From contig NZ_JAHWDP010000002.1 in the NCBI RefSeq assembly GCF_019312585.1, forward strand, positions 372,001-436,000: a stretch of DNA of 64,000 nt. Direction: 5' to 3'. Numbering within the stretch: position 1 is the stretch's first letter; every line of letters starts with the position of its first letter. A program made the translations under genes and the position numbers. Origin of the DNA: Halomarinibacterium sedimenti. GTDB taxonomy: Bacteria > Bacteroidota > Bacteroidia > Flavobacteriales > Flavobacteriaceae. Shown one piece after another: positions 52,988 to 62,008 of this stretch. The notes under the pieces are model-generated. The model saw only the letters and a list, made by a program, of their open reading frames with translations, had not been told where the DNA came from and did no database searches.

Positions 52988-53015
52988 AAAACCCCCACCG
53001 TTTGGTGGGGGTTTT
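52988..53015 (+). terminator. Terminator with G/C-rich stem, second copy
   Basis: AAAACCCCCACC and GGTGGGGGTTTT pair perfectly around GTTT. Stem and following sequence repeat the element at 51991. Confidence 0.9.
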
Positions 53016-53019
53016 ATTT

Positions 53020-53092
53020 TATGTCTTGCGTCTTGTGTCTTTCGTCTTGTGTCTTTCGTCTTAGAGACTTCTCGACTGCGCTCAAAGTGACA
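53020..53092. repeat. Low-complexity repeat plus REP-like fragment
   Basis: Units of TCTTGTGTCTTTCG run to about 53063 and are followed by GAGACTTCTCGACTGCGCTC with AAAGTGACAA, a fragment of a type found between genes in many Flavobacteriia. It reaches the dnaK stop. Confidence 0.7.
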
Positions 53093-53094
53093 AC

Positions 53095-55008
53095 TTATTT
53101 TACTTCCTCGAAGTCTACGTCTTCCACATCGGCGTTTTCTTGTCCGTTATTAGCAGCGTTTCCTGCTCCTGCATCGGGTCCTGGTTGTCCAGCATTGCCC
53201 GCCTCTGCTTGTGCCTTGTACATCTCTTCGCTGGCTACTTTCCAAGCTTCGTTAATTTTATCTAACGCAGGCTGGATGGTCTCCACATCTTTTGTTTCAT
53301 AGGCTTTTTTCAAGTCCTCCAAAGCTGCCTTGATAGGTTCTTTTTTATCGTCGCTTAACTTATCGCCAAACTCTTCTAGTTGTTTTTCCGTTTGGAAAAT
53401 CATCGCGTCGGCTTCGTTAATTTTATCAACGGCTTCTTTCGCTTTTTTATCGGCTTCCGCATTCGCTTCGGCATCGGCTTTCATCTTTTGGATTTCTTCT
53501 TCCGTTAATCCAGAAGATGCTTCAATACGGATGTCTTGCTTTTTACCTGTAGCTTTATCTTCGGCACTTACCTTGATAATTCCGTTGGCATCGATATCAA
53601 AGGTTACTTCAATTTGAGGTACTCCTCTTCGCGCTGGTGGAATTCCGTCTAAGTGAAAACGACCAATGGTTTTGTTATCTGCCGCCATAGGACGCTCACC
53701 CTGTAATACGTGGATTTCCACACTAGGCTGATTGTCTGCCGCCGTACTAAACACCTGACTTTTCTTAGTAGGAATGGTCGTGTTAGCGTCGATTAATTTG
53801 GTCATCACGCTTCCCATAGTTTCAATACCTAAAGAAAGTGGTGTTACGTCTAGTAATAATACATCTTTTACATCTCCAGTTAATACCCCACCTTGAATCG
53901 CTGCTCCAATGGCCACAACCTCATCTGGGTTTACTCCTTTGCTAGGTGCTTTTCCGAAGAACTTCTCCACGGCTTCCTGTACCGCAGGAATACGAGTCGA
54001 CCCACCTACTAAAATGATTTCATCGATATCACTTTTTGAAAGTCCAGCAGCTTTCATTGCTTTTTCACACGGAGCAATGGTTCTTTTTACTAAGTCTTCA
54101 ATTAACTGCTCAAACTTTGCACGGCTAAGTGTTTTTACCAAGTGTTTTGGTCCACTTGCTGTAGCCGTTACGTAAGGCAAGTTAATTTCGGTTTGTGTAG
54201 AAGATGACAATTCAATTTTAGCTTTTTCAGCCGCTTCTTTTAAACGCTGTAATGCCATTGGGTCTTTACGAAGATCCATATCTTCTTCCTTCTGGAACTC
54301 ATCTGCCAACCAGTTAATAATTTTCTGGTCCACATCGTCCCCTCCTAAGTGGGTATCTCCATCGGTAGATAATACTTCAAAAACACCGTCACCCAATTCT
54401 AGGATAGACACGTCATGCGTTCCACCACCAAAATCGAATACTACGATTTTTTGATCTTTATGTTTTTTATCTAGTCCGTATGCCAACGCAGCCGCTGTAG
54501 GCTCGTTGATAATACGCTCTACTTTTAATCCAGCAATCTCACCTGCTTCTTTAGTGGCTTGACGCTGACTGTCGTTAAAATATGCAGGCACCGTAATTAC
54601 TGCACGAGTTACATCTTGACCTAAATAGTCTTCAGCCGTTTTCTTCATTTTCTGAAGAATCATCGCGCTCAATTCCTGTGGTGTATATAAACGTCCGTCG
54701 ATATCTACTCGCGGCGTGTTATTGTCTCCTTTTACTACTTTATAGGCGGCACGTTCGGCTTCTTTGCTAGATTCCGAAAATTTGTTCCCCATAAAACGCT
54801 TAATAGAAGAAATGGTTTTTGTAGGGTTAGTTACAGCCTGTCTTTTTGCAGGGTCACCTACCTTAATTTCGCCACCTTCCACAAATGCAATCACCGAAGG
54901 CGTAGTACGTTTCCCTTCTGCATTGGGGATTACTGTAGGCTCGCTACCTTCCATCACCGAAACGCAAGAGTTGGTAGTTCCTAAGTCGATTCCAATTATT
55001 TTACTCAT
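53095..55008 (-). CDS. dnaK: Chaperone DnaK (Hsp70)
   Basis: This is the cytoplasmic Hsp70 chaperone, 637 residues. [20 protein letters not shown] is the N-terminal ATPase signature, [14 protein letters not shown] the second, and [20 protein letters not shown] the third. The substrate-binding domain starts near 385, and the C-terminus has Gly/Ala-rich residues and the acidic end [11 protein letters not shown]. No dnaJ or grpE is adjacent. Upstream is a possible sigma-54-type promoter (55062-55076) with a palindrome (55088-55102), which may give heat or stress control. Confidence 0.98.
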   Translation of the reverse strand: MSKIIGIDLGTTNSCVSVMEGSEPTVIPNAEGKRTTPSVIAFVEGGEIKVGDPAKRQAVTNPTKTISSIKRFMGNKFSESSKEAERAAYKVVKGDNNTPRVDIDGRLYTPQELSAMILQKMKKTAEDYLGQDVTRAVITVPAYFNDSQRQATKEAGEIAGLKVERIINEPTAAALAYGLDKKHKDQKIVVFDFGGGTHDVSILELGDGVFEVLSTDGDTHLGGDDVDQKIINWLADEFQKEEDMDLRKDPMALQRLKEAAEKAKIELSSSTQTEINLPYVTATASGPKHLVKTLSRAKFEQLIEDLVKRTIAPCEKAMKAAGLSKSDIDEIILVGGSTRIPAVQEAVEKFFGKAPSKGVNPDEVVAIGAAIQGGVLTGDVKDVLLLDVTPLSLGIETMGSVMTKLIDANTTIPTKKSQVFSTAADNQPSVEIHVLQGERPMAADNKTIGRFHLDGIPPARRGVPQIEVTFDIDANGIIKVSAEDKATGKKQDIRIEASSGLTEEEIQKMKADAEANAEADKKAKEAVDKINEADAMIFQTEKQLEEFGDKLSDDKKEPIKAALEDLKKAYETKDVETIQPALDKINEAWKVASEEMYKAQAEAGNAGQPGPDAGAGNAANNGQENADVEDVDFEEVK

Positions 55009-55061
55009 AGTGTTATAGTTATATATTTTAAAAATTCTGTTTTAAGTTCTCTTACCCTATT

Positions 55062-55076
55062 TCAATGATTATGCCA
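55062..55076 (-). promoter_or_regulatory. Possible sigma-54-type promoter of dnaK
   Basis: The minus strand reads TGGCATAATCATTGA. TGGCA and TTG lie at the exact -24/-12 spacing of sigma-54 promoters, but the -12 box has GA in place of GC. The dnaK ATG is 54 bases downstream. Confidence 0.4.
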
Positions 55077-55087
55077 TGGCAATTTGG

Positions 55088-55102
55088 CTGACATGGTGTC
55101 AG
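55088..55102. promoter_or_regulatory. Palindrome upstream of dnaK promoter
   Basis: CTGACATGGTGTCAG is an inverted repeat (CTGACA/TGTCAG with a short centre). It lies 11 bases upstream of the putative dnaK promoter and could bind an activator or repressor. Confidence 0.45.
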
Positions 55103-55119
55103 TTTCTTTAGGGCAATTG

Positions 55120-55225
55120 CACCCTTTTCGGTCCCTGAACGGTGTCGAAGGGGCGCACCGGGCTGTCTGCGTTACATGCCTGCCTGTATTTCGACTTCGC
55201 TCAATAACCACCGTTAGGCAGGGTA
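55120..55225. repeat. REP-like intergenic element
   Basis: CCTGCCTGTATTTCGACTTC and later GTTAGGCAGG give a long imperfect inverted repeat; CCTGAACGGTGTCGAAGGGG is a further family member. The parts resemble those at 18145-18195. Confidence 0.6.
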
Positions 55226-55272
55226 ACTCGCTTCCATCCCTATTGCGAAATCTGGAGGGTTGGATTGGTAGA

Positions 55273-55310
55273 ATTGTCTTGGTTCTTGACTCTTACATCT
55301 TGGTTCTTTA
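55273..55310. repeat. TCTTGG-type low-complexity repeat
   Basis: CTTGACTCTTACATCTTGGT with TCTT copies matches 16 of 17 bases of a stretch near 19236. It is noncoding. Confidence 0.6.
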
Positions 55311-55352
55311 TATATAATCAAAAACTCGTACTTTTAATTCAAACTTTTTCAA

Positions 55353-55697
55353 ATGACTGCTTGGGAAAAAAATCTTGCCATCTTCGACGAACTTGTTGCT
55401 ATGAACCAAAAGTTTGAACGCCTTGGAAAAACCATGCCCTATTGCGCTGCCAACACCCATATGTTTGCACTACTTAATAAAGATGCAGAATTGGGCTTAC
55501 GCCTATCCAATAAATCGCAAGAAGCATTTAAAGAGAAATACAATACTACTATTTACAAATCTTACGGCGCTGTAATGAAAGATTATGTATTGGTTCCCGA
55601 TGAAATACTGAAAGATTTAAAACTACTCTCCCAATACCTTGACGAAAGCTATGAGTATGTGATGTCATTAAAGCCTAATCCAAGGAAGAAGAAATAG
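55353..55697 (+). CDS. TfoX N-terminal domain-like small protein
   Basis: This is a 114-residue cytoplasmic protein. MFALLNKDAELGLRLSNKSQ followed by EAFKEKY and VMKDYVLVPDEILKDLKLL resembles the TfoX/Sxy N-terminal domain (MFALI-x-D-x-x-LYLR and the late YV-x-VP segment). The C-terminus is basic (NPRKKK). TfoX proteins in proteobacteria act in competence, but short single-domain forms in Flavobacteriaceae have no known role. It precedes the polymerase operon by 88 bases, with a new promoter between. Confidence 0.65.
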   Translation: MTAWEKNLAIFDELVAMNQKFERLGKTMPYCAANTHMFALLNKDAELGLRLSNKSQEAFKEKYNTTIYKSYGAVMKDYVLVPDEILKDLKLLSQYLDESYEYVMSLKPNPRKKK

Positions 55698-55737
55698 TCT
55701 AAATCATTTTTTCAGAATGGTTGATAACTTTTCTTTT

Positions 55738-55774
55738 ATAATTTGGAATATTTCCATAATTTTGGAATATTTCC
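55738..55774 (+). promoter_or_regulatory. Two tandem palindromic operators before dnaE2
   Basis: ATAATTTGGAATATTTCC (55738-55755) is followed directly by ATAATTTTGGAATATTTCC (55756-55774). Each ends in the palindrome GGAA-TAT-TTCC, and the two centres are 19 bases apart. The second overlaps the -7 element, so a bound protein would block transcription. Confidence 0.7.
55757..55764 (+). promoter_or_regulatory. Promoter -7 element of dnaE2-dinB operon
   Basis: TAATTTTG is a perfect TAnnTTTG inside the second operator. Transcription would start near 55771 and leave about 15 bases before ATG 55786. Confidence 0.6.
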
Positions 55775-55785
55775 TAATTACAAAA

Positions 55786-58700
55786 ATGTTTATTAACGTA
55801 CATACGTATTATAGTTTGCGCTACGGCACCATAAAACCTAAGGATTTATTGGAGCTGGCAGAGGGTTTCCGCATTCGCTGTTTAGCACTTACAGACATTA
55901 ATAACACCTCAGCTTGCTTGAATTTTGTACGATTGGCGCCTACGTATAACATTCGCCCCATACTAGGTGTAGATTTTAGAAATGGAGCACAACAACAGTT
56001 TATCATGTTGGCGCAAAACAATCAGGGTTTTCAACACATTAACAGCTACCTTTCTTCTTTTCTACACACTAATAAAAAGATTCCAGAGCATGCAAAACAC
56101 CTTCCTGATACGTTTACTATTTACCCCTTTGCCAGCTTTAAAGAAGAAACACTTTTAGAGAATGAATATTTAGGGGTAACCGCCGAAGACCTCAACCGTC
56201 TTAAGTTTTCACCGTGGAAGCATCGGCAGGAAAAACTAGTAATATTACACACCGTAAGCTTTCAGAATAAAAAAGGTTTCAATACCCACCGCCTACTTAG
56301 AGCCATTGATAACAACACACTATTAAGCAAACTTCCCACTTCTGAGCAAGGCAAAGAAACCCATCTCCTTTGTTCCGAAGAAACCATAAAAGACACCTTT
56401 CGCGAATTTCCGAAGCTCATCGAGAATACACAAAAGCTGCTTGATTGTTGCAATATTTCCTTCAATTTCGATAAAGAAACTCCTAACAACCAACAATCCT
56501 ATACAAGCAATGAGGTTTTAGATTTTAAATTACTAAAAAAGCTTACCTATGAGGGTATTCCGTATCGTTATGGGACACCCACCAATGCTATTTTGGACCG
56601 TATTAAAAAGGAATTGGATATCATTAAGGAAAAAGGATTTGTTTCTTATTTTCTTATCAATTGGAAAATTTTAAAATACGCTCGAAGCAAAGGCTATTTT
56701 TATGTAGGGCGTGGAAGTGGCGCCAATAGTGTGATTGCCTATTTGCTTCGGATTACCGATGTAGACCCTATTGAGCTTGACCTCTATTTTGAACGGTTTA
56801 TCAATCTCTACCGTAAAAACCCACCCGATTTCGATATCGACTTTTCATGGAAAGACAGAGATGATATTACCGAGTTTATATTCAGAAGATTTAAAAACAC
56901 CTCACTACTTACCGTATACAATACTTTTAAGTATAAGGCTTCGGTACGCGAACTAGGAAAAGTATTTGGATTGCCTAAAACCGAAATTGATGTTCTCTCC
57001 AAAGGAGAATACAATTATAAAACCTTAGATAGGCTCTCTCAACTTGTTGTAAACTACAGTCAATACATTCGAGGGTTCCCCAATTACTTGGGAATTCACG
57101 CAGGAGGTATTCTTATTTCAGAAAAACCCATCCATTACTATACCGCCACTTTTATGCCCCCAAAAGGGTTTCCAACTACTCAATTCGATATGGTTGTGGC
57201 AGAAGATATTGGACTCTATAAGTTTGATATATTGAGTCAGCGAGGATTAGGAAAAATTAAGGATGCTGTAGAAGTAATTAGGTATAATCACCCAAGCATC
57301 CCTCCCATTGATATTCATAATATCAAGCGTTTTAAAGAAGATAATCGTATTAAATACTTATTGCGAAACGCAAAGGCCATTGGATGCTTTTACGTGGAGT
57401 CTCCTGCCATGCGAATGCTCCTTAAAAAATTACAGGTGGATGATTATTTAGGATTGGTAGCTGCCAGTTCGGTGATACGCCCTGGAGTGGCAAAATCGGG
57501 TATGATGCGAGAATACATTCTTCGGTATCGCTACCCCGAAAAACGAAAAGAAGCACATCCTGTTATGCTAGATATTATGCCCGAAACCTATGGGGTGATG
57601 GTATATCAAGAAGACGTCATTAAAGTGGCGCACTATTTTGGCAAACTTACTTTAGGAGAAGCAGACATGCTGCGTAGAGGGATGTCTGGAAAGTTTCGCT
57701 CACGGGATGAATTTCTGAAAGTGAAGCAACAGTTTTTTGATAACTGCCATAATAGTGGAAAATCGGAAAATCTCACCAAAGAAATCTGGCGGCAAATTGA
57801 AAGTTTTGCGGGCTATGCCTTTGCCAAAGGACACTCTGCTTCGTATGCGGTGGAGAGCTATCAAAGTCTTTTTTTAAAAGCATACTATCCGCTCGAGTAT
57901 ATGGTAGCAACGCTTAACAATGGTGGTGGATTCTATAGTTCAGAGTTATACGTACATGAAGCACGTATGCACGGTGCCGCCATTCTCGCTCCTTGTGTTA
58001 ACCACAGTAACGCCGAAACTGTCATCGAAGGAACAGCTATTTATTTAGGATTAGGTTTTTTACACTCCTTGGAAAGCAGAGTCATTAAACGACTGGTACA
58101 AGAACGAACCAAAAACGGCTACTACCTAAGCCTTGACGATTTTATAGATCGAGTTCCTATTTCTATAGAACAAATTAATATTCTTATCAAGATAAATGCC
58201 TTCCGATTCACAAAAAGAAACAAACGTGAGTTACTCTGGGAAGCTTATATGAAAGTAAACAAAGTAACCTTCGAAGAGCACATACAAACCCTTTTTAAAA
58301 CTGAAAAAATGAATTATCAAACTCCCTCCTTGCCCAATACGCAAATGGAAGATGCCTTTGATGAAATGGAACTACTCGGCTTCCCTTTGTGTGACCCCTT
58401 TAAATTATTACTTGCACCATCTAGAAGCCATATGCGGGCTAGACATTTACCAGATTATGTTGGTAAAACAGTAACGATTGAAGGCTACCTAGTAACTGTA
58501 AAAAACACATCCACATCCACTGGAAAGCGAATGTACTTTGGCACCTTCTTAGATCGTGATGGTGATTTTATTGACACCGTACATTTCCCCAATGTGGCTT
58601 CGTTATACCGCTTTAGAGGAAAAGGAATTTACAGTATTACCGGAAAAGTAATAGAAGAATTTGATTGTATCTCCATAGAAGTAACAAAAATGACACGCTA

Positions 58701-58803
58701 TCCTATTATTGAAGATCCTCGCTATAGTGATAAAAAGTTAGAGACAAACTCGGTAAAAAACTTCAATAGACGAGTGCGTACTAGTAATAGGCAACAACAT
58801 TAA
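55786..58803 (+). CDS. DNA polymerase III alpha subunit, DnaE2-like
   Basis: This is a C-family DNA polymerase of 1005 residues from ATG 55786. The frame is open 23 codons upstream, but operator and -7 element lie there. The PHP domain is damaged: HTYYSLRYG and ALTDINN replace the usual His/Asp metal sites, with Ile where TDHG has His. NPPDFDIDFSWKDRD holds the catalytic Asp pair, and YFYVGRGSGANSVIAYLLR the nucleotide loop. An OB fold is near 900-980. The adjacent dinB gene points to a damage-induced mutagenesis operon. Confidence 0.9.
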   Translation: MFINVHTYYSLRYGTIKPKDLLELAEGFRIRCLALTDINNTSACLNFVRLAPTYNIRPILGVDFRNGAQQQFIMLAQNNQGFQHINSYLSSFLHTNKKIPEHAKHLPDTFTIYPFASFKEETLLENEYLGVTAEDLNRLKFSPWKHRQEKLVILHTVSFQNKKGFNTHRLLRAIDNNTLLSKLPTSEQGKETHLLCSEETIKDTFREFPKLIENTQKLLDCCNISFNFDKETPNNQQSYTSNEVLDFKLLKKLTYEGIPYRYGTPTNAILDRIKKELDIIKEKGFVSYFLINWKILKYARSKGYFYVGRGSGANSVIAYLLRITDVDPIELDLYFERFINLYRKNPPDFDIDFSWKDRDDITEFIFRRFKNTSLLTVYNTFKYKASVRELGKVFGLPKTEIDVLSKGEYNYKTLDRLSQLVVNYSQYIRGFPNYLGIHAGGILISEKPIHYYTATFMPPKGFPTTQFDMVVAEDIGLYKFDILSQRGLGKIKDAVEVIRYNHPSIPPIDIHNIKRFKEDNRIKYLLRNAKAIGCFYVESPAMRMLLKKLQVDDYLGLVAASSVIRPGVAKSGMMREYILRYRYPEKRKEAHPVMLDIMPETYGVMVYQEDVIKVAHYFGKLTLGEADMLRRGMSGKFRSRDEFLKVKQQFFDNCHNSGKSENLTKEIWRQIESFAGYAFAKGHSASYAVESYQSLFLKAYYPLEYMVATLNNGGGFYSSELYVHEARMHGAAILAPCVNHSNAETVIEGTAIYLGLGFLHSLESRVIKRLVQERTKNGYYLSLDDFIDRVPISIEQINILIKINAFRFTKRNKRELLWEAYMKVNKVTFEEHIQTLFKTEKMNYQTPSLPNTQMEDAFDEMELLGFPLCDPFKLLLAPSRSHMRARHLPDYVGKTVTIEGYLVTVKNTSTSTGKRMYFGTFLDRDGDFIDTVHFPNVASLYRFRGKGIYSITGKVIEEFDCISIEVTKMTRYPIIEDPRYSDKKLETNSVKNFNRRVRTSNRQQH

Positions 58804-58821
58804 TTCCTTTAGGGGTTTTTC

Positions 58822-60039
58822 ATGAATAGTGACCGTCATATTGTCCATATGGATTTGGACACCTTCTTTGTGTCCTGTGAACGGCTATTAGACAGTAGGC
58901 TTAACGGGAAACCTGTACTTATTGGAGGTACTAGTGATCGCGGAGTAGTTGCTTCATGTAGTTACGAAGCTAGAACTTTCGGGATTCATTCTGCCATGCC
59001 TATGCGACTTGCAAAACAATTATGCCCAGAAGCAATTGTATTGAGAGGAAATTCTGGGGTTTATAGCAAGTTTTCAAATACAGTTACCGACATTATTAAG
59101 GAAAGTGTTCCGCTTTACGAAAAAACTTCAGTAGATGAATTCTATATCGATCTTACTGGGATGGACCAATTCTTTGGATGTAACAAACTTGCCAGTGAAT
59201 TGCGCTCGCGTATTATAAAAGAAACAGGTTTGCCTATTTCTTTTGGGTTGTCTGCAAATAAAACGGTTTCAAAAATCGCCACAGGGGAAGCAAAACCCAA
59301 TAACCAAATAGAGATTATAAAAGGTACTGAAAAACCATTCCTATCTCCACTTTCTGTAAGGAAAATCCCTATGGTAGGTGAAGTCACTTACCGCTCACTA
59401 TGCGATTTGGGCATTAAGCAAATAAAAACCATTCAAAAAATGCCTATAGAAATGATGATACGGGTTTTTGGGAAAAATGGAGCAACGCTTTGGAAAAAAG
59501 CAAACGGAATTGACAATTCACCTGTAGTGCAATACACAGAGCGGAAATCCATCTCCACAGAGCGAACCTTCGATAAGGACACTACCGACATAAAAAAGTT
59601 AGAAGGAATTATCGTAGCAATGACCGAAAATTTAATCTATCAGCTCCGCAGAGGGAATAAACTAACAGCCTGTGTAACCTTTAAGATTAGATATTCAGAT
59701 TTTCAAACGTACACCCAACAAAAGCGAATTCCCTACAGTGCTGCAGATCATAAAATCCTTCCGGTAGTAATGGATTTATATAAAAACCTATATCAGCGAA
59801 GGCTTTTAGTTCGCTTAGTTGGTGTTCGCTTTAGTCATTTGGTAGAAGGCGGACAACAAATTGATCTTTTTGATAACAATGATAAAATTATTAATCTTTA
59901 TCAAGCTATGGATAAAATGCGAGAGCGTTATGGAGACCGCGCAGTTATTAAGGCATCGGGGATGAATGCTAAAAGTATTAGCCGTTGGAATCCTTTTACA
60001 GGAGAACCACCTCCATTGTTAGCAAATAGAAGACAATAG
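58822..60039 (+). CDS. dinB: DNA polymerase IV (Y family)
   Basis: This is a translesion polymerase of 405 residues. IVHMDLDTFFVSCERLLDSR gives the first catalytic Asp, and YEKTSVDEFYIDLTGMDQFF the second Asp-Glu pair (SVDEF where SIDEA is usual). SFGLSANKTVSKIATGEAKP is the thumb entry, and the little-finger domain covers about 240-350. It starts 18 bases after the dnaE2 stop, so both polymerases share the promoter and operators at 55738-55774. No ImuB/UmuC, UmuD or LexA gene is adjacent. Confidence 0.94.
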   Translation: MNSDRHIVHMDLDTFFVSCERLLDSRLNGKPVLIGGTSDRGVVASCSYEARTFGIHSAMPMRLAKQLCPEAIVLRGNSGVYSKFSNTVTDIIKESVPLYEKTSVDEFYIDLTGMDQFFGCNKLASELRSRIIKETGLPISFGLSANKTVSKIATGEAKPNNQIEIIKGTEKPFLSPLSVRKIPMVGEVTYRSLCDLGIKQIKTIQKMPIEMMIRVFGKNGATLWKKANGIDNSPVVQYTERKSISTERTFDKDTTDIKKLEGIIVAMTENLIYQLRRGNKLTACVTFKIRYSDFQTYTQQKRIPYSAADHKILPVVMDLYKNLYQRRLLVRLVGVRFSHLVEGGQQIDLFDNNDKIINLYQAMDKMRERYGDRAVIKASGMNAKSISRWNPFTGEPPPLLANRRQ

Positions 60040-60041
60040 TA

Positions 60042-60049
60042 TATATTTG
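60042..60049 (+). promoter_or_regulatory. Promoter -7 element of serine ammonia-lyase gene
   Basis: TATATTTG is a perfect TAnnTTTG. The predicted transcription start near 60056 lies after an ATG at 60054 and before the ATG at 60066, which supports the latter. Confidence 0.6.
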
Positions 60050-60065
60050 TGTTATGAATCAAGCC

Positions 60066-61490
60066 ATGGAAAGTATTAGTGTTTTTGATATGCTATCGAT
60101 AGGCGTAGGGCCTTCGAGTTCGCACACATTAGGGCCTTGGCGTGCAGCCAAAGCTTGGATTGAAAAATTACAGCAACTAGAGCTCTTTACTAGTGTTGCC
60201 ACAGTAAAAGTGAACTTATACGGTTCTCTTTCACTAACTGGAAAAGGCCACGCGACTGATATTGCCGTAGTCATGGGATTATTGGGAGCAGACCCAGTGA
60301 CGTTTCCCATTGAAAACATTCAGAAGGAAATTGATGCCCTTAAAAAAGCAAATAAACTTTTGCTGAATAACGAAAAACCCATTCCTTTTTCTTTTTCAGA
60401 AGATATTATTTTTCATAGAAAATTTCTTCCTTTTCATCCCAACGGAATTACGTTTGAGGCGACCCTTCGCAATGGACAAAAAAAGAAAGAAACCTACTAC
60501 TCTATTGGAGGCGGATTTATTGTACAAGAAGAACGCAAAAGAGCAAAAATACAAGTTGAAAAATTCAATCATTTTCCATTTCCCACGCATACAGCCTTGG
60601 AGTTGCAAGGGTATTGTGATAGTGAAAAAAAGACCATAAGCGAGATTGTATATCAAAATGAACTTTCCATTCGCGATCCCCAACGAATTGATGACAAGTT
60701 TAAAGCAATTTGGGAAGTCATGCTGGACTCCATGTACGTAGGCTGCCATACAGAAGGCACACTGCCTGGCGGATTAAACGTTCGTCGTCGTGCCTACGAT
60801 ACCCATAAAACGCTTATTGGCGATAAAAAATATACCAATGCAGTTGAATGGATTGCCGCCATACGTGATACGGAAGTAAAGTTTCGCCAAATATTAAAAT
60901 GGGTTTCATGCTTTGCCTTAGCGGTAAATGAGGTGAATGCGTCTTTAGGACGGGTAGTAACAGCCCCCACGAACGGAAGCGCGGGAGTTATTCCAGCAGT
61001 TTTAATGTATTATATGGTGATAGAGAATCACGATGCCAATTTTGATGATGTAAAGAAGTTCTTATTGGTTGCTGGGGAAATTGGTAGTCTTTTTAAGAAG
61101 GGTTCAACTATTAGTGCGGCTTTGGGGGGTTGTCAAGCCGAAATTGGGGTTTCCTCTGCTATGGCTGCTGGTGCGTTAACCGAATTGATGGGAGGCACTC
61201 CTGCACAGGCTTTAATGGCTGCCGAAATAGCTATGGAACATCACTTGGGGCTCACTTGCGATCCTATTGCTGGTTTAGTACAAATCCCTTGTATAGAACG
61301 AAATGCCATGGGTGCCATAAAGGCTATAAATGCTTGTGAAATGGCATTGGATGCAGACCCTTCTAAAGCAAAAGTACCATTGGACAAAGTCATTAAAACG
61401 ATGTGGGAAACCGCAAAAGATATGACTTCAAAATACAAGGAAACCAGCGAGGGAGGACTTGCAGTGCAGGTGAATGTGAGTGATTGTTAA
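60066..61490 (+). CDS. sdaA: L-serine ammonia-lyase (iron-sulfur type)
   Basis: This enzyme converts L-serine to pyruvate and ammonia with a [4Fe-4S] cluster. It has 474 residues from ATG 60066, in one chain with beta and alpha parts. [20 protein letters not shown] is the N-terminal signature. The cluster Cys are in [22 protein letters not shown] and [15 protein letters not shown]. An in-frame ATG at 60054 is possible, but the promoter position speaks against it. The stop overlaps the convergent NTF2-like gene by 4 bases. Confidence 0.95.
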   Translation: MESISVFDMLSIGVGPSSSHTLGPWRAAKAWIEKLQQLELFTSVATVKVNLYGSLSLTGKGHATDIAVVMGLLGADPVTFPIENIQKEIDALKKANKLLLNNEKPIPFSFSEDIIFHRKFLPFHPNGITFEATLRNGQKKKETYYSIGGGFIVQEERKRAKIQVEKFNHFPFPTHTALELQGYCDSEKKTISEIVYQNELSIRDPQRIDDKFKAIWEVMLDSMYVGCHTEGTLPGGLNVRRRAYDTHKTLIGDKKYTNAVEWIAAIRDTEVKFRQILKWVSCFALAVNEVNASLGRVVTAPTNGSAGVIPAVLMYYMVIENHDANFDDVKKFLLVAGEIGSLFKKGSTISAALGGCQAEIGVSSAMAAGALTELMGGTPAQALMAAEIAMEHHLGLTCDPIAGLVQIPCIERNAMGAIKAINACEMALDADPSKAKVPLDKVIKTMWETAKDMTSKYKETSEGGLAVQVNVSDC

Positions 61491-61948
61491 TCTTTACACC
61501 CTTCTTTCCTTCTGGAATCAATTAAGTGTACAATTTTCCATCCGTCCTCTGTTTTTGCCAGCGTAAATGCGTTAGCACCACAGTGACTAAAGTTTCCGTT
61601 AAACCAAAACTCATACGGGGTCCACACATGGGCAAGATTTCCATCAATTTGTACTTTGTAGTCTAGTAGTTTTTCCTCCCAAACTTGGTCGGCTGGACGA
61701 TTGGCAATGGCTTTTAAAAATTCAGAAATATTTCCATCAATTACATTTGCTTTTCCTTCTTTATTGGTGAACACTGTTTGATTGGGTAAATTTTCAACCA
61801 TCACACGTTTCATAGTAAGGGTGTCTCCTTGATGAAAGCCTTCAAAGAAAGTATCGATAAGTTCTTTGGCGTCATTTTCAGAAAAAGAATCTTGTGAAAA
61901 AGTAATCGCTGAAATAGAAACGAATACCATTGTAATGAGTAACTTCAT
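61487..61948 (-). CDS. Secreted NTF2-like protein
   Basis: This is a 153-residue protein with a signal peptide (MKLLITMVFVSISAITFSQ) and one NTF2/SnoaL-like cone fold (ELIDTFFEGFHQGDTLTMKR; VWTPYEFWFNGNFSHCGANA; FTLAKTEDGWKIVHLIDSRR). Members of this group often bind small molecules or act as simple lyases, and many have no known role. It is probably periplasmic. A TAATTTTG -7 element at 61973-61980 gives an 18-base leader. Confidence 0.82.
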   Translation of the reverse strand: MKLLITMVFVSISAITFSQDSFSENDAKELIDTFFEGFHQGDTLTMKRVMVENLPNQTVFTNKEGKANVIDGNISEFLKAIANRPADQVWEEKLLDYKVQIDGNLAHVWTPYEFWFNGNFSHCGANAFTLAKTEDGWKIVHLIDSRRKEGCKD

Positions 61949-61972
61949 AACATAGAATTAAAGATTGAATAC

Positions 61973-61980
61973 CAAAATTA
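61973..61980 (-). promoter_or_regulatory. Promoter -7 element of NTF2-like gene
   Basis: The minus strand reads TAATTTTG, a perfect TAnnTTTG, 24 bases before the ATG at 61948. It lies back to back with a near-consensus TACTTTTA (61982-61989) facing panB. Confidence 0.5.
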
Positions 61981-62008
61981 GTACTTTTACCGCTCAATAC
62001 GTTACACT

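Larger units (their letters stand above)
55009..55352. other. 344-base gap with dnaK control region and repeats
   Basis: This gap holds the putative dnaK promoter at 55062-55076, a palindrome at 55088-55102, a REP-like element at 55120-55225, a low-complexity repeat at 55273-55310 and a TACTTTTA near-consensus -7 element at 55329-55336 for the next gene. No further protein-like frame is seen. Confidence 0.6.

Noticed and set aside
60396-60749. 117-residue minus-strand frame inside the serine ammonia-lyase gene
   Set aside because: It is antisense to a conserved enzyme and lacks a known domain.
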